In this document: positions 56,157 through 64,000 of the stretch, one piece after another
Position numbering within the stretch: position 1 is the first letter of the stretch
How the letters are laid out: every line of letters begins with the position of its first letter
Assembly: GCA_027686065.1 (NCBI GenBank)
Contig: JAQCTH010000002.1
Location: forward strand, 1-64,000
Reading direction: 5' to 3'
Length of the DNA: 64,000 bases
DNA from: Clostridiaceae bacterium AF10-41
Lineage (GTDB): Bacteria; Bacillota; Clostridia; Clostridiales; Clostridiaceae
Made by a program: the position numbers and the translations under genes
Notes under the pieces: model-generated
Told to the model about the DNA's origin: nothing
Seen by the model: only the letters and a program-made list of their open reading frames with translations
Databases searched by the model: none

Positions 56157-58169
56157 ATGAAAAACAAAAAATTAATTTTAATACCTTTATTATTATCATT
56201 TATGCTATTACTTAGTGGTTGTTCTAAATTAAATAAGGCTGAAAAAGCTTTTGGAACATTTTCCGAAAAGTGGACACAAAATGATTATGCTAGCATGTAT
56301 CAAATGTTAACTAATGATTCAAAGGCACTCATTTCAGAAGATGATTTTACAACAAGATATACTAATATCTTCTCTGCTATAGAAGCTAACAATCTATTAA
56401 TAGAAATTAATGGCGATAAAGTAAAAGAAGAAGATACTATTACGATTCCTTTTAAGCTAAGCATGAATACAATTGCTGGTGACGTTAGTATTTCAGATTA
56501 TAAATTAAATATTATAAAAGAAGACAAAGAATATAAAATTAAATGGGATGAAAGCTTAATCTTCCCTGAAATGACTAAAGACGATAAAGTAAGAGTTAAT
56601 GTGATTCCATCAAAAAGAGGTAGTATATTAGATAAAGATGCTAATTTATTAGCTAATGATGGTATTTTAAACACTGTAGGAATTTATCCTGCAAAATTTA
56701 ATTTATCAAATATTGATGCTAAAATAACTGGAATAGCTAATGCTTTAGATATTAGTGAAGAAAACATAAAAACCAAACTTGATGCAAATACAAACCCTGA
56801 ACACTTTATTCCATTAGTTGATATATTACCAACAGATTCAAAGTTAAATTCACTTAAAGGTAGATCTGAGGAAGGAATTCTTATAAAAGAAAAACCCGGA
56901 AGAATATATACTGGCGGTGAAGCCTTTGGACGATTAATTGGCTATATTGGAAATATAACTGCTGAGGAATTAGAAAATAACAAAGATAGGGGATATAACG
57001 ATACAAGCCTTATAGGTAAAGCTGGATTAGAGCAAGTATATGAAGAAACTCTAAGAGGAAAAGATTCAGCTGAAATTTATATAGAACGAGGCGAAGAAAA
57101 AATAACTATCTCTAAAAAAGATGGAGAAGATGGAAAGGATATTAAACTATCTATAGATTCATCACTTCAAAGTAAAATATACAGTGAAATGAATGGAGAA
57201 AAGGGAGCAGCTACAGCTGTTAATCCTAAAACTGGAGAAGTATTAGCTATGGTAAGTGCTCCTTCCTTTGATTCAAATGTATTTACAACCTATGTAACTA
57301 AAACTCAAAAATCAAAGTGGGAAGAAACAAATAATGCTGATGAAATAAATAGGTTTAATAAAATATATTCTCCAGGATCAACTATGAAGCTTTTAACATC
57401 TTCAATTGGGTTAGAAAATAAAGTTATTGATTCTAATGCTACAAGAGATATTAAAGGATTATCTTGGCAGAAAGACAGCTCTTGGGGAGATTTTAAAATC
57501 ACTAGAGTAACTGACCCTGGCAGTCCTGTAAATCTAAAAGATGCTGTTAATCATTCAGATAATATTTATTTTGGTCAAGTAGCTCTAGAGTTAGGTAATG
57601 ATAAATTTATAGAGGGGATTAAGAAATTTGGTATTGGAGAAGAACTAAAATTTGAATATCCTATGGAAGAATCACAGATTTCTAATGATGGTACTTTAGG
57701 TAGAGAAATACTATTAGCAGATACAGGATATGGACAAGGAGAAATAATGGTAACTCCTTTAAATGTGGCTTTATCTTATAGTGCTCTTGCCAATAAAGGA
57801 GATATAATGCAACCTAGATTAGTAATAGGTGAAAACTCTGAAGCAAAGATTTGGAAGCAAAGCGCTATATCAAAAGATGATTTACCTGCTTTAATAAATT
57901 CCTTTACCGCATTAATTAACGATTCTGGTGCTACCATCTCTGATGGTTTTGTTCCAGGGCATAGGGTTGCAGGTAAAACAGGTACTGCTGAAATAAAAAA
58001 ATCTCAAGATGATGTTAATGGAACTGAAAACGGATGGTTTGTATCTGTTGATCCAGACACAGCTAAAATTTCATTAGCCATGATTATAGAGGATGTTAAA
58101 GATAGGGGACATAGTCATGTAACTGTTCCTAAAGTTAGAAATGTTATGGAATACTATCTTAATAAATAA
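56157..58169 (+). CDS. MecA-like class B penicillin-binding protein
   Basis: A 670-residue membrane-anchored transpeptidase. The N-terminus (LLSGC, Cys22) is a lipoprotein signal. Residues 25-140 match the NTF2-like MecA N-terminal domain, residues 150-310 the PBP dimerisation domain, and 335-665 the transpeptidase domain with STMK, SDN (in HSDNIYFG) and KTGTAE active-site motifs. The architecture is like PBP2a or Bacillus PBP3 (PbpC), often low in beta-lactam affinity. Affinity cannot be read from sequence. GGAGG lies 12 nt before the ATG. Confidence 0.92.
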   Translation: MKNKKLILIPLLLSFMLLLSGCSKLNKAEKAFGTFSEKWTQNDYASMYQMLTNDSKALISEDDFTTRYTNIFSAIEANNLLIEINGDKVKEEDTITIPFKLSMNTIAGDVSISDYKLNIIKEDKEYKIKWDESLIFPEMTKDDKVRVNVIPSKRGSILDKDANLLANDGILNTVGIYPAKFNLSNIDAKITGIANALDISEENIKTKLDANTNPEHFIPLVDILPTDSKLNSLKGRSEEGILIKEKPGRIYTGGEAFGRLIGYIGNITAEELENNKDRGYNDTSLIGKAGLEQVYEETLRGKDSAEIYIERGEEKITISKKDGEDGKDIKLSIDSSLQSKIYSEMNGEKGAATAVNPKTGEVLAMVSAPSFDSNVFTTYVTKTQKSKWEETNNADEINRFNKIYSPGSTMKLLTSSIGLENKVIDSNATRDIKGLSWQKDSSWGDFKITRVTDPGSPVNLKDAVNHSDNIYFGQVALELGNDKFIEGIKKFGIGEELKFEYPMEESQISNDGTLGREILLADTGYGQGEIMVTPLNVALSYSALANKGDIMQPRLVIGENSEAKIWKQSAISKDDLPALINSFTALINDSGATISDGFVPGHRVAGKTGTAEIKKSQDDVNGTENGWFVSVDPDTAKISLAMIIEDVKDRGHSHVTVPKVRNVMEYYLNK

Positions 58170-58184
58170 CAAAGAAATTATAGT

Positions 58185-58222
58185 GGAATCTCAAACCTTT
58201 GCTTGAGGTTCCTTATTTTATA
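58185..58222 (+). terminator. Intrinsic terminator after the PBP gene
   Basis: A 10-bp stem GGAATCTCAA/TTGAGGTTCC (one T-G pair) with an 8-nt loop is followed by TTATTTTATATT. It also lies between convergent genes. Confidence 0.8.
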
Positions 58223-58226
58223 TTCT

Positions 58227-58832
58227 TCAATTATACTCATTGATTAAGCTACTTAATTGAGTTCTATTTTTAGCTCCTACCTTACTCATTATAACAGATA
58301 CTATATTTCTAATAGTTCCTTCACTTAAAAATAACTGTGCTGAAATTTCTTTATTTGTAAAACCTTGGATTACCAGTAAAACAACATCTTTTTCTCTTGG
58401 AGTAAGCTTATCTAAAAGATTCTTATCAGGATTTGTAAGCCTATTCAAAACATCCTTATCCAAAACTGCTACTCCTTCATAAAACAACTTTAACTTTTGT
58501 GCAATATTAAAAATTTTATCTGTTTTTAAAAGATATCCTTCTGCTCCGGCTTTTAATGCGGATTGTATATTTTGTTTATCTTGAAAAGTAGTCAACATCA
58601 TAATTCTTACTTTAGGATAGTGCTTTTTTATTAGACTAGTTGCTTGAATTCCATCTATATCTGGCATACGAATATCCATTAAAATAATATCTGGACTTTC
58701 TTTTTTACATAAATCCATGGCTTCTAACCCATTATTAGCTATCCCTATTACTTCTATATCCTCTTCTTTTGAAAGCATAACTTCTAAACTTTTACATATT
58801 AAATTATCATCATCTACTATTATAAGCTTCAT
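58227..58832 (-). CDS. NarL/LuxR-family response regulator (linked to ABC transporter)
   Basis: A 201-residue regulator with a receiver domain (DDDN pocket, Asp in IILMDIRMPD, Lys in LLKTDK) and a C-terminal LuxR-type helix-turn-helix (LTPREKDVVLLVIQGFTNKE, LSEGTIRNIVS). I start at the ATG at 58832, which has GGAGG 5 nt upstream and yields the normal receiver N-terminus; a longer frame overlaps the kinase gene. It lies 11 nt after the kinase stop. The operon context matches LnrK of linearmycin resistance. Confidence 0.93.
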   Translation of the reverse strand: MKLIIVDDDNLICKSLEVMLSKEEDIEVIGIANNGLEAMDLCKKESPDIILMDIRMPDIDGIQATSLIKKHYPKVRIMMLTTFQDKQNIQSALKAGAEGYLLKTDKIFNIAQKLKLFYEGVAVLDKDVLNRLTNPDKNLLDKLTPREKDVVLLVIQGFTNKEISAQLFLSEGTIRNIVSVIMSKVGAKNRTQLSSLINEYN

Positions 58833-58843
58833 AAGGCCCTCCA

Positions 58844-59929
58844 TTAATCCATAGGTAATACGCAAACTAATCGAAAAATATTTGAAACATCTATTGAAAT
58901 ATTTCCTCCTACTGCATTAGCTCGCTGAATTAAATTTTTAATACCTATTCCTCTAGTATTTATTTTTTCCTTTACTCCATCATTTTCAATACTAAGTCTT
59001 ACTATATAAGGAGTAATATCTAAAGTCACCCTTACTTCTTTTGCATTAGAATGTTTTGTAATATTAGTTAATGATTCTTTCACACATGGCTCAATTATGC
59101 TCCATAAATATACTGGAATCTTTGATGCATCTCCATATATAGCTAAATTTACAGGGCATGAAGGAAATTTGTTGCATAAATATTTAATATACTCTACTCC
59201 CATAGATACTAATGGTGATAAATTATGTACCGTATCTCTTATCTTGGCAATCCCCAACTCCAATCGTTTCATAGATTCTAAAAACATTTCTTTAGTACTA
59301 GATTCTTCATTTGATATTAAATTCTCTATAACTTGCAAAGACATATATGCAGCTATAATATCATGTCCTGCATTATCATGAATTTCTCTTGATATTCTAC
59401 TTCTTTCAGATATCTCTGACATTCTTGCAACTTGTGTATTTGCTATTAATAAATCATTTTTTAGAATTTCAAGTTCATATAACTTTTTATTTCTTAAATC
59501 CATTTTACTTATATTAATATCTCTTTGTTTTTTCCATTCTCTTAATATAAATCCACAAAATAAACTATGAAATATAAGTATAAGCATCAGATAATCTTGC
59601 TTATAATAAACAGCATACATAACTGCTGATAAAGATAACCAAGATATTTTATAATATACTGAATCAAACGCTGAAATTATTAGACCATAAGATGCATTTC
59701 CCCAAAACATAGAAGTTAAAAGGTATATTGTTACATCAAAAATCAAAGTCCATTTTAGTTTTTTAAAACGCCATCTAATCAACATTAAAATCATTGTAAG
59801 AAGTATAGAAATTAATCCATATAGATTAAAATCAGTTTTTATCCAAAGTATCCAATATATAATTAATCCTATTACCCTATATATTAAAGCACTGGTTTTT
59901 GGTGAAAAGAAAATTATATCATCTTTCAT
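58844..59929 (-). CDS. Sensor histidine kinase, HisKA_3 type (LnrJ-like)
   Basis: A 361-residue kinase. The N-terminal 140 residues hold about five membrane helices with short loops and no extracellular sensor domain, typical of intramembrane-sensing kinases. The phosphoacceptor motif is REIHDNAGHD, the N box ESLTNITKHSNA, and the G box GIGIKNLIQRANAVGG. ATG 59929 has AGGTGG 5-6 nt upstream and is preferred over one five codons earlier. It follows the permeases by 25 nt. Confidence 0.9.
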   Translation of the reverse strand: MKDDIIFFSPKTSALIYRVIGLIIYWILWIKTDFNLYGLISILLTMILMLIRWRFKKLKWTLIFDVTIYLLTSMFWGNASYGLIISAFDSVYYKISWLSLSAVMYAVYYKQDYLMLILIFHSLFCGFILREWKKQRDINISKMDLRNKKLYELEILKNDLLIANTQVARMSEISERSRISREIHDNAGHDIIAAYMSLQVIENLISNEESSTKEMFLESMKRLELGIAKIRDTVHNLSPLVSMGVEYIKYLCNKFPSCPVNLAIYGDASKIPVYLWSIIEPCVKESLTNITKHSNAKEVRVTLDITPYIVRLSIENDGVKEKINTRGIGIKNLIQRANAVGGNISIDVSNIFRLVCVLPMD

Positions 59930-59954
59930 ATAACCCACCTTCATCTATCTAATA

Positions 59955-60641
59955 CTATTCAAGTCTTCGTTTGCTTCCAAAAATAGTATATAAAACTGCA
60001 AATAAAATTAATATTCCTATAGATAATAAATAATTTTGTAAATCTTTATTTTCATTTATACTAATTAAAGCATTCGATAACCAGTAAGTAGGAAATATCA
60101 TACCTAACCTCTTAAAAAAATCTGGAAGTAAATTAATTGGTATAAAAATTCCTCCTAAAATTGACATCAAACTTATAACAACACTAAATACAGCATCAGA
60201 CATTATTTTACTCCTAAACAAAGAGTTCCAAGCAAGAGAAAATCCTATTGATGTTGTTGCAAAAACAGTATAACATAGAAATAATTTAAAAGCTAAAAAC
60301 AGATCCCAATTATATAATAATTTACCAATTATTATTATTAATCCAATTTGTACTGTCATTAATAAAGAGTATGCTAAAAGTGTTTGAGTTAAATATTCTA
60401 ATGTCTTTATAGGTGCAGAAAATATGCGTATAATCGTACCATTAACTCTATCCGACATAATACTCTTAGTTAATAAAAATGTTCCATAAAATATTACCAT
60501 CCCATAAAGAGATGCCCCTACTAATGACTTTTCTCTCCATAATATTGGTATAAATACAATACCAAGAGGAATCAAGGTTATAACTAAAAAAGCTTGTTTA
60601 TTCCTTAAAACTCTTTTTAAAGTATAGTAAAATATTGTCAT
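59955..60641 (-). CDS. ABC-2 type transporter permease (second subunit)
   Basis: A 228-residue membrane protein with six hydrophobic helices in the ABC-2 arrangement, including the conserved GGIFIPINLLPDFFKRLG segment near residue 165. It overlaps the preceding permease by 4 bp and so is translated with it. With the other permease and the ATPase it should form a multidrug exporter; linearmycin-type (LnrN) is the closest context. Confidence 0.88.
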   Translation of the reverse strand: MTIFYYTLKRVLRNKQAFLVITLIPLGIVFIPILWREKSLVGASLYGMVIFYGTFLLTKSIMSDRVNGTIIRIFSAPIKTLEYLTQTLLAYSLLMTVQIGLIIIIGKLLYNWDLFLAFKLFLCYTVFATTSIGFSLAWNSLFRSKIMSDAVFSVVISLMSILGGIFIPINLLPDFFKRLGMIFPTYWLSNALISINENKDLQNYLLSIGILILFAVLYTIFGSKRRLE

Positions 60642-61399
60642 ACTAATTTTTTCCTCCCCATAACTATTACTAAATATATTAATATAGTTATTATTGCAAT
60701 TAGAGCTCCTAAAGTTATTAATACATCAGCACTAGATTTTTCTATAAATCCTGAAGAAGCTATAGCTGTTCTTCCAAGAGAAAAAGGGGTTCCATATTTC
60801 TGCATAAAAGCAAAAAAATCATTTTTAGGTAATTCAAACATAAGTCCACCTAAAGTTGCCATTGTCCATGAAAAAAACCAAGCTAATCCCTCTGCTACAC
60901 TAATCTTCTTTACTCCAAAAAATATGACTATGTTTATAAGTTGTGATATTAATGATATACATAATAATACAATTAGAGTAATGAAAATATTTCCCCAATA
61001 AGCATTCATAAATATAGAAGTAAATATAATAATAAGCAATCCTTGAATATAATTAAAGATCAACGAAGCCATTAAAGAAGAAAAAGCAAATCCATATTTA
61101 GGAAAAGGAGTTGCTTGAAGTCTCCATTTCATAGATTTCTCAAGATCATAATGCAAATAATTTATAAGGTAAACTCCGCTATTTAACTGAAATAAGAGCA
61201 TCATTCCTACAGAAAGATATGTTGTTATCATATTATAACCATTAACATATGTTACTTCTGGAGAATTATATTGATATACATTACTCAAAACAAATATTAT
61301 TACTAAAGGTAATATTGTAAAAATACATATTCCAAATATATCTCTTATCATCCTCTTTAAATAACTTTTAAATACAAGGAAAAATAAATCTTTTCTCAT
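60638..61399 (-). CDS. ABC-2 type transporter permease (first subunit)
   Basis: A 253-residue membrane protein with about six helices, a long early extracytoplasmic loop and an ABC-2 C-terminal half. It begins 2 nt after the ATPase stop. It would pair with the following permease as a heterodimeric channel. Named substrates are not indicated by sequence. Confidence 0.88.
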   Translation of the reverse strand: MRKDLFFLVFKSYLKRMIRDIFGICIFTILPLVIIFVLSNVYQYNSPEVTYVNGYNMITTYLSVGMMLLFQLNSGVYLINYLHYDLEKSMKWRLQATPFPKYGFAFSSLMASLIFNYIQGLLIIIFTSIFMNAYWGNIFITLIVLLCISLISQLINIVIFFGVKKISVAEGLAWFFSWTMATLGGLMFELPKNDFFAFMQKYGTPFSLGRTAIASSGFIEKSSADVLITLGALIAIITILIYLVIVMGRKKLV

Positions 61400-61401
61400 A
61401 A

Positions 61402-62343
61402 TTAATCCTCCCCCCCATCACGAAGTTTTTTTCCAGTAAGAGTTAAGAACACATCTTCTAAAGTTGGTTTTTCAGCTACTATTCCTGAAACTCCCCCATA
61501 CTTTTGGGCTACTTCTAAAACTCTATTTAAATTTCCTGATCCCGAACTAGAAACAATTATATACTCTGTTTCATTTACATATATATTTTTTATTCCTTGT
61601 ATAGCCTTAAGTTTATCCCTTAAATCCTCAGCTGGATTATTTACATTTATTATTATTTTTTCTTCATATTGAATACGACTTACTAAATCTTCTAAAGTTC
61701 CTTGAGCAATTATTCTTCCTTCATCCATTATAAGAATCCTTGTGCAGATATTTTGAACTTCTTCCATATAGTGAGTTGTATAAAGTATAGTGGTTCCTTT
61801 ATCAGCTAATTCCTTTATAGATTTTAAAATGAAATTTCTAGACTGAGGATCTATTCCTACTGTTGGCTCATCCATAATAATAAATTTAGGTTCATGTACA
61901 AGAGCACAAGCTATATTAAGTCTTCTTGACATTCCTCCTGAAAATTTTTTAGGAAACTGCTTCTTATATTCTAAAAGTCCTACAAATTCTAATGTTTCCT
62001 CAACCCTTTTTTCTAACTTCTCTCCCCTTAATCCATATAAGCCTCCAAAAAATTTAAGATTTTCTTCTGCTGTTAGATCTTCAAAAACAGTAACTTCTTG
62101 AGTAACTATTCCTATATTCTGTTTAAGTTTTATATTATTTACATCTTGCTTTTCTCCCATCATAACTATATCACCAGAATCTATTCCAATGAGTCCAGAC
62201 AATGCTCTAATAGCAGTAGTCTTCCCTGCTCCATTTGGTCCAAGTAACCCTAATATTTCACCTTTATTTACATCAAAATTTAAATTATCTAAAATTACCT
62301 TGTCACCATAACGCTTAATTACATCCTTTAAACTTGCAATCAT
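61402..62343 (-). CDS. ABC transporter ATP-binding protein (LnrL-like)
   Basis: A 313-residue ATPase: Walker A GPNGAGKTT (near residue 36), Q-loop VTQEVTV, ABC signature FSGGMSRR, Walker B FIIMDEPT with catalytic Glu, and H-loop YTTHYMEE. A C-terminal extension of about 90 residues follows, ending in the LEDVFLTLTGKKLRD motif common to drug/antibiotic exporters. AGGAGG precedes the ATG. It is first in the five-gene operon ATPase-permease-permease-kinase-regulator, matching LnrLMN plus LnrJK. Confidence 0.95.
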   Translation of the reverse strand: MIASLKDVIKRYGDKVILDNLNFDVNKGEILGLLGPNGAGKTTAIRALSGLIGIDSGDIVMMGEKQDVNNIKLKQNIGIVTQEVTVFEDLTAEENLKFFGGLYGLRGEKLEKRVEETLEFVGLLEYKKQFPKKFSGGMSRRLNIACALVHEPKFIIMDEPTVGIDPQSRNFILKSIKELADKGTTILYTTHYMEEVQNICTRILIMDEGRIIAQGTLEDLVSRIQYEEKIIINVNNPAEDLRDKLKAIQGIKNIYVNETEYIIVSSSGSGNLNRVLEVAQKYGGVSGIVAEKPTLEDVFLTLTGKKLRDGGED

Positions 62344-62381
62344 AACCTTCCTCCTAAAATAAAGTATTCTTAATATTTTTA

Positions 62382-62424
62382 ATTATATTAGTGTATCTTT
62401 AATATAAATAGTGATAAATGTCAT
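62382..62424 (-). promoter_or_regulatory. Putative activator-dependent promoter of the ABC transporter operon
   Basis: On the minus strand a TATAAT (62382-62387) has a poor -35 (TATTTA at 17 nt). A dyad ATGACATTTATCAC (62411-62424; half-sites TGACA and TATCA) is centred about 42 nt before the expected start, where an activator would stand in for the -35. The linked NarL-type regulator is the natural candidate. Confidence 0.4.
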
Positions 62425-62582
62425 TTTATTTATTTGCTAATAAATAGTTTATGTAACATAGTAGCTTTATATCAAAATTAAATATTAAAACTTAATTTCT
62501 AATATAAAAACATAAAAAAAATAAAACCTAGCCTAAACTAAGTCTTATAAATAATTATCTATTCTTAATTATGAATTTTTCA

Positions 62583-63155
62583 TTACTTAAATACTACTTT
62601 ATTATCTTCAAACTTATCAATTATAGCTAAAGATTCAACTCTTGCTCCCATACCTTCTAAAACACTTCTTCCTTCTTGGAATCCTTTTTCAATAACTATT
62701 CCAACTCCAACTAAATTTGCACCTGATTGCTTAACTATATCAATCATTCCCTTAGCTGCACACCCCATTGCTAAAAAGTCATCTATTATTAGTACATTCT
62801 CACCTTCACTTAAAAATTGTTTACCAACTCTAACTTTGTAAGTTCTTTTTTTAGTAAATGAATGAACCTCTGATTCATATACTTCTTTATCTAAGTTTAA
62901 GCTTTCCGTTTTCTTTGCAAAAACTACCGGTGCAAAGCCAAAATATTGAGATGCTATAGCCGCTATTCCAATTCCAGAAGCTTCAATTGTAAGAATTTTA
63001 TCTATCTTTTGCCCATTAAATCTTTCTCTAAATTCTTGTCCAACTTCATTTAAGAACTTTATATCCATTTGATGATTTAGAAAACAGTCAACCTTAAGTA
63101 TGTTTCCTTCTCTAACTTTTCCTTCATTTATTATTTTTTCCTTTAACTTTTCCAT
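62583..63155 (-). CDS. xpt: Xanthine phosphoribosyltransferase
   Basis: Xpt converts xanthine and PRPP to XMP for guanine nucleotide salvage. The 190-residue protein has the Xpt N-terminus [14 protein letters not shown], the family segment [14 protein letters not shown], and the PRPP-binding loop [25 protein letters not shown] lies upstream of the ATG. Its expression should be turned off by guanine through the riboswitch at 63263-63335. Confidence 0.97.
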   Translation of the reverse strand: MEKLKEKIINEGKVREGNILKVDCFLNHQMDIKFLNEVGQEFRERFNGQKIDKILTIEASGIGIAAIASQYFGFAPVVFAKKTESLNLDKEVYESEVHSFTKKRTYKVRVGKQFLSEGENVLIIDDFLAMGCAAKGMIDIVKQSGANLVGVGIVIEKGFQEGRSVLEGMGARVESLAIIDKFEDNKVVFK

Positions 63156-63262
63156 ATAATTATCCCCTTTATTACTTTGATTATTTTATAGTATTCCTTC
63201 AAAAGATTATCCCTCAAATCTACGCAATAAAGCCAAAGTTAAATACATGGCAATAATTAAAT

Positions 63263-63335
63263 CTTCGTAGTTAGGACATTTACGGTTTCCTAGTAGAGAC
63301 ACTTGAACCATATCTTCAAGCATATACGAATACTA
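63263..63335 (-). promoter_or_regulatory. Guanine (purine) riboswitch upstream of xpt
   Basis: The minus strand folds as a purine aptamer: P1 TTCGTA/TACGAA, P2 CTTGAA/TTCAAG with the GATATGG loop, the joining segment CTCTAC, and a P3 loop ACCGTAAAT within TAGGA/TCCTA. The ligand-reading base is C (the C of AACTAC, opposite g63270), which selects guanine over adenine. No clear terminator is seen between it and xpt. Confidence 0.9.
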
Positions 63336-63370
63336 TATGTTTATTTTTTTATCTATTATAACACTATTGT

Positions 63371-63682
63371 AAAATTTTGCGAAGCAAAATTTTTAGTTTG
63401 CAGTTCACAAGGCACAGTGCACAGTTGTTTTATTTTTTTAGGTAACAGGTATCAGGTAACAAGTACTAGATGTAAACTATAATTAAAAATTAAGAAACAT
63501 CTACTTCAAGGTAAGCTTAGGGACAGTAGTTAGTTTTGTGTAGCAAAATAACCTTAATTTTTTCATTCTTTCATTTATAAATTGCTTTGCAATTTATATC
63601 ATAACCTGTTCCCTGTTACTTTATTCCAAAAACTGTAAACTGTGAACTGTGCGCTGTGAACTGAAAAATGCTTCGCATTTTA
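63371..63682. repeat. MITE-like inverted-repeat element (type C)
   Basis: About 310 bp bounded by long imperfect inverted arms. From outside in, each arm has a TTTTGCGAAGCAAAA-type palindrome, CAGTTCACAAGGCACAGT (right arm complement: CAGTTCACAGCGCACAGT) and a GTAACAGG-type run. The core is A+T-rich without a gene. The right end stops 3 bases before the nrdG stop codon. A half-copy is at 25991-26080. Confidence 0.7.
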
Positions 63683-63685
63683 AAA

Positions 63686-64000
63686 CTAATATTCTAATTC
63701 GCATATTTTATTTTCTTGTAGAGTCTTTTTTACATCAATAATTCTTTGATTACTTGACCCTCTAAATCTTAATCCATCTTCCATCATATCTTTCTCAAAT
63801 TTACCATCTACTAAAACATCTATATTATTAAGTAGGTCTCTCCAGCCTAATATCTTATCTAAATTGTTTATTATATATTCAAAGGTATATCCTGTATAAC
63901 TCCATATATTTAAATTAGCTTCTTTAAATTTTTTTGCCATATATGCAAACTTTTCTGCCCTTTCAAAAGGATCCCCCCCACTAAAGGTAACCCCTTTAAT
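63686..64000 (-). CDS. nrdG: Anaerobic ribonucleotide reductase activating protein NrdG (N-terminus beyond window)
   Basis: The frame is open from 63686 to the window edge (105 codons) and shows GVTFSGGDPF, the radical-SAM activase glycine motif, then KFKEANLNIWSYTGYTFE and a C-terminal domain ending ICELEY. NrdG installs the glycyl radical on the class III reductase NrdD, so the cell can make deoxynucleotides without oxygen. The Cys cluster CxxxCxxC lies outside the window. An internal Met at 63940 is not the start. Confidence 0.92.
   Translation of the reverse strand: MKGVTFSGGDPFERAEKFAYMAKKFKEANLNIWSYTGYTFEYIINNLDKILGWRDLLNNIDVLVDGKFEKDMMEDGLRFRGSSNQRIIDVKKTLQENKICELEY

Noticed and set aside
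63686..63940. A complete small 84-residue gene starting at 63940
   Set aside because: The frame continues upstream to the window edge and encodes the NrdG SGGDPF region; it is the 3' part of a longer gene.

Overview
The window looks like a chromosomal segment of a spore-forming, strictly anaerobic Clostridium (sensu stricto type). The evidence is very A+T-rich DNA, sporulation genes (spoIIE, yabP, yabQ, spoVB, spoVT, spoVG), [NiFe]-hydrogenase genes, an anaerobic ribonucleotide reductase activase, and many TTG/GTG starts behind strong GGAGG ribosome sites. I could not run a search, so the species is not assigned. Start codons were chosen by ribosome-binding-site spacing, and several genes are trimmed for that reason.

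Region 1 (1-24000), almost all on the minus strand, is the conserved Firmicutes block also found near the origin in Bacillus. Read in the direction of transcription it runs purR, spoVG, glmU, prs, a two-component system with a protease-like protein, pth, mfd, prsA, spoVT, spoVB, mazG, hup, rqcP, yabP, yabQ, divIC, yabR, a tRNA cluster, spoIIE and tilS (cut by the window edge). The tRNA cluster holds tRNA-Leu(UAA), tRNA-Met(CAU) and a chimera joining the 5' half of tRNA-Leu to the 3' half of an initiator tRNA. The protease-like protein has HtrA-plus-PDZ architecture but lacks the catalytic His and Ser.

Region 2 (23500-31000) holds murC, a purine nucleoside phosphorylase, an M24 peptidase, a phosphoesterase, a cytochrome b5-fold protein, asnS behind an asparagine T-box, and a DUF4177 protein. 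Two dispersed repeat elements lie between the phosphorylase and peptidase genes.

Region 3 (31000-47100) is a set of metabolic and stress cassettes: an arsenic operon (arsR-arsD-arsA-arsC-acr3) behind a promoter with two ArsR-type dyads; a cytoplasmic [NiFe]-hydrogenase operon (small subunit, large subunit, protease, hypF, hypC, hypD, hypE; no hypA/hypB); and xylAB with a divergent ROK-family xylR and a xylO-like operator.

Region 4 (47200-64000) is more accessory. It has a 1565-residue LPNTG-anchored adhesin with tandem SpaA-type repeats, preceded by a short transcription unit that ends in a strong terminator just upstream of it. Next come an orphan SIR2-domain protein (candidate antiphage NADase), an HD-domain protein, pepA, a candidate C-rich small RNA, a MecA-like class B penicillin-binding protein, a linearmycin-resistance-like ABC transporter with its own two-component system, xpt behind a guanine riboswitch, a MITE-like inverted-repeat element, and the 3' part of nrdG.

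The most unusual signals are the chimeric tRNA, the orphan SIR2 protein, the inactive HtrA-like protein, the Cys-to-Asn change at the proximal cluster of the hydrogenase small subunit, the candidate C-rich small RNA, and inverted-repeat elements that sit tight against gene 3' ends.
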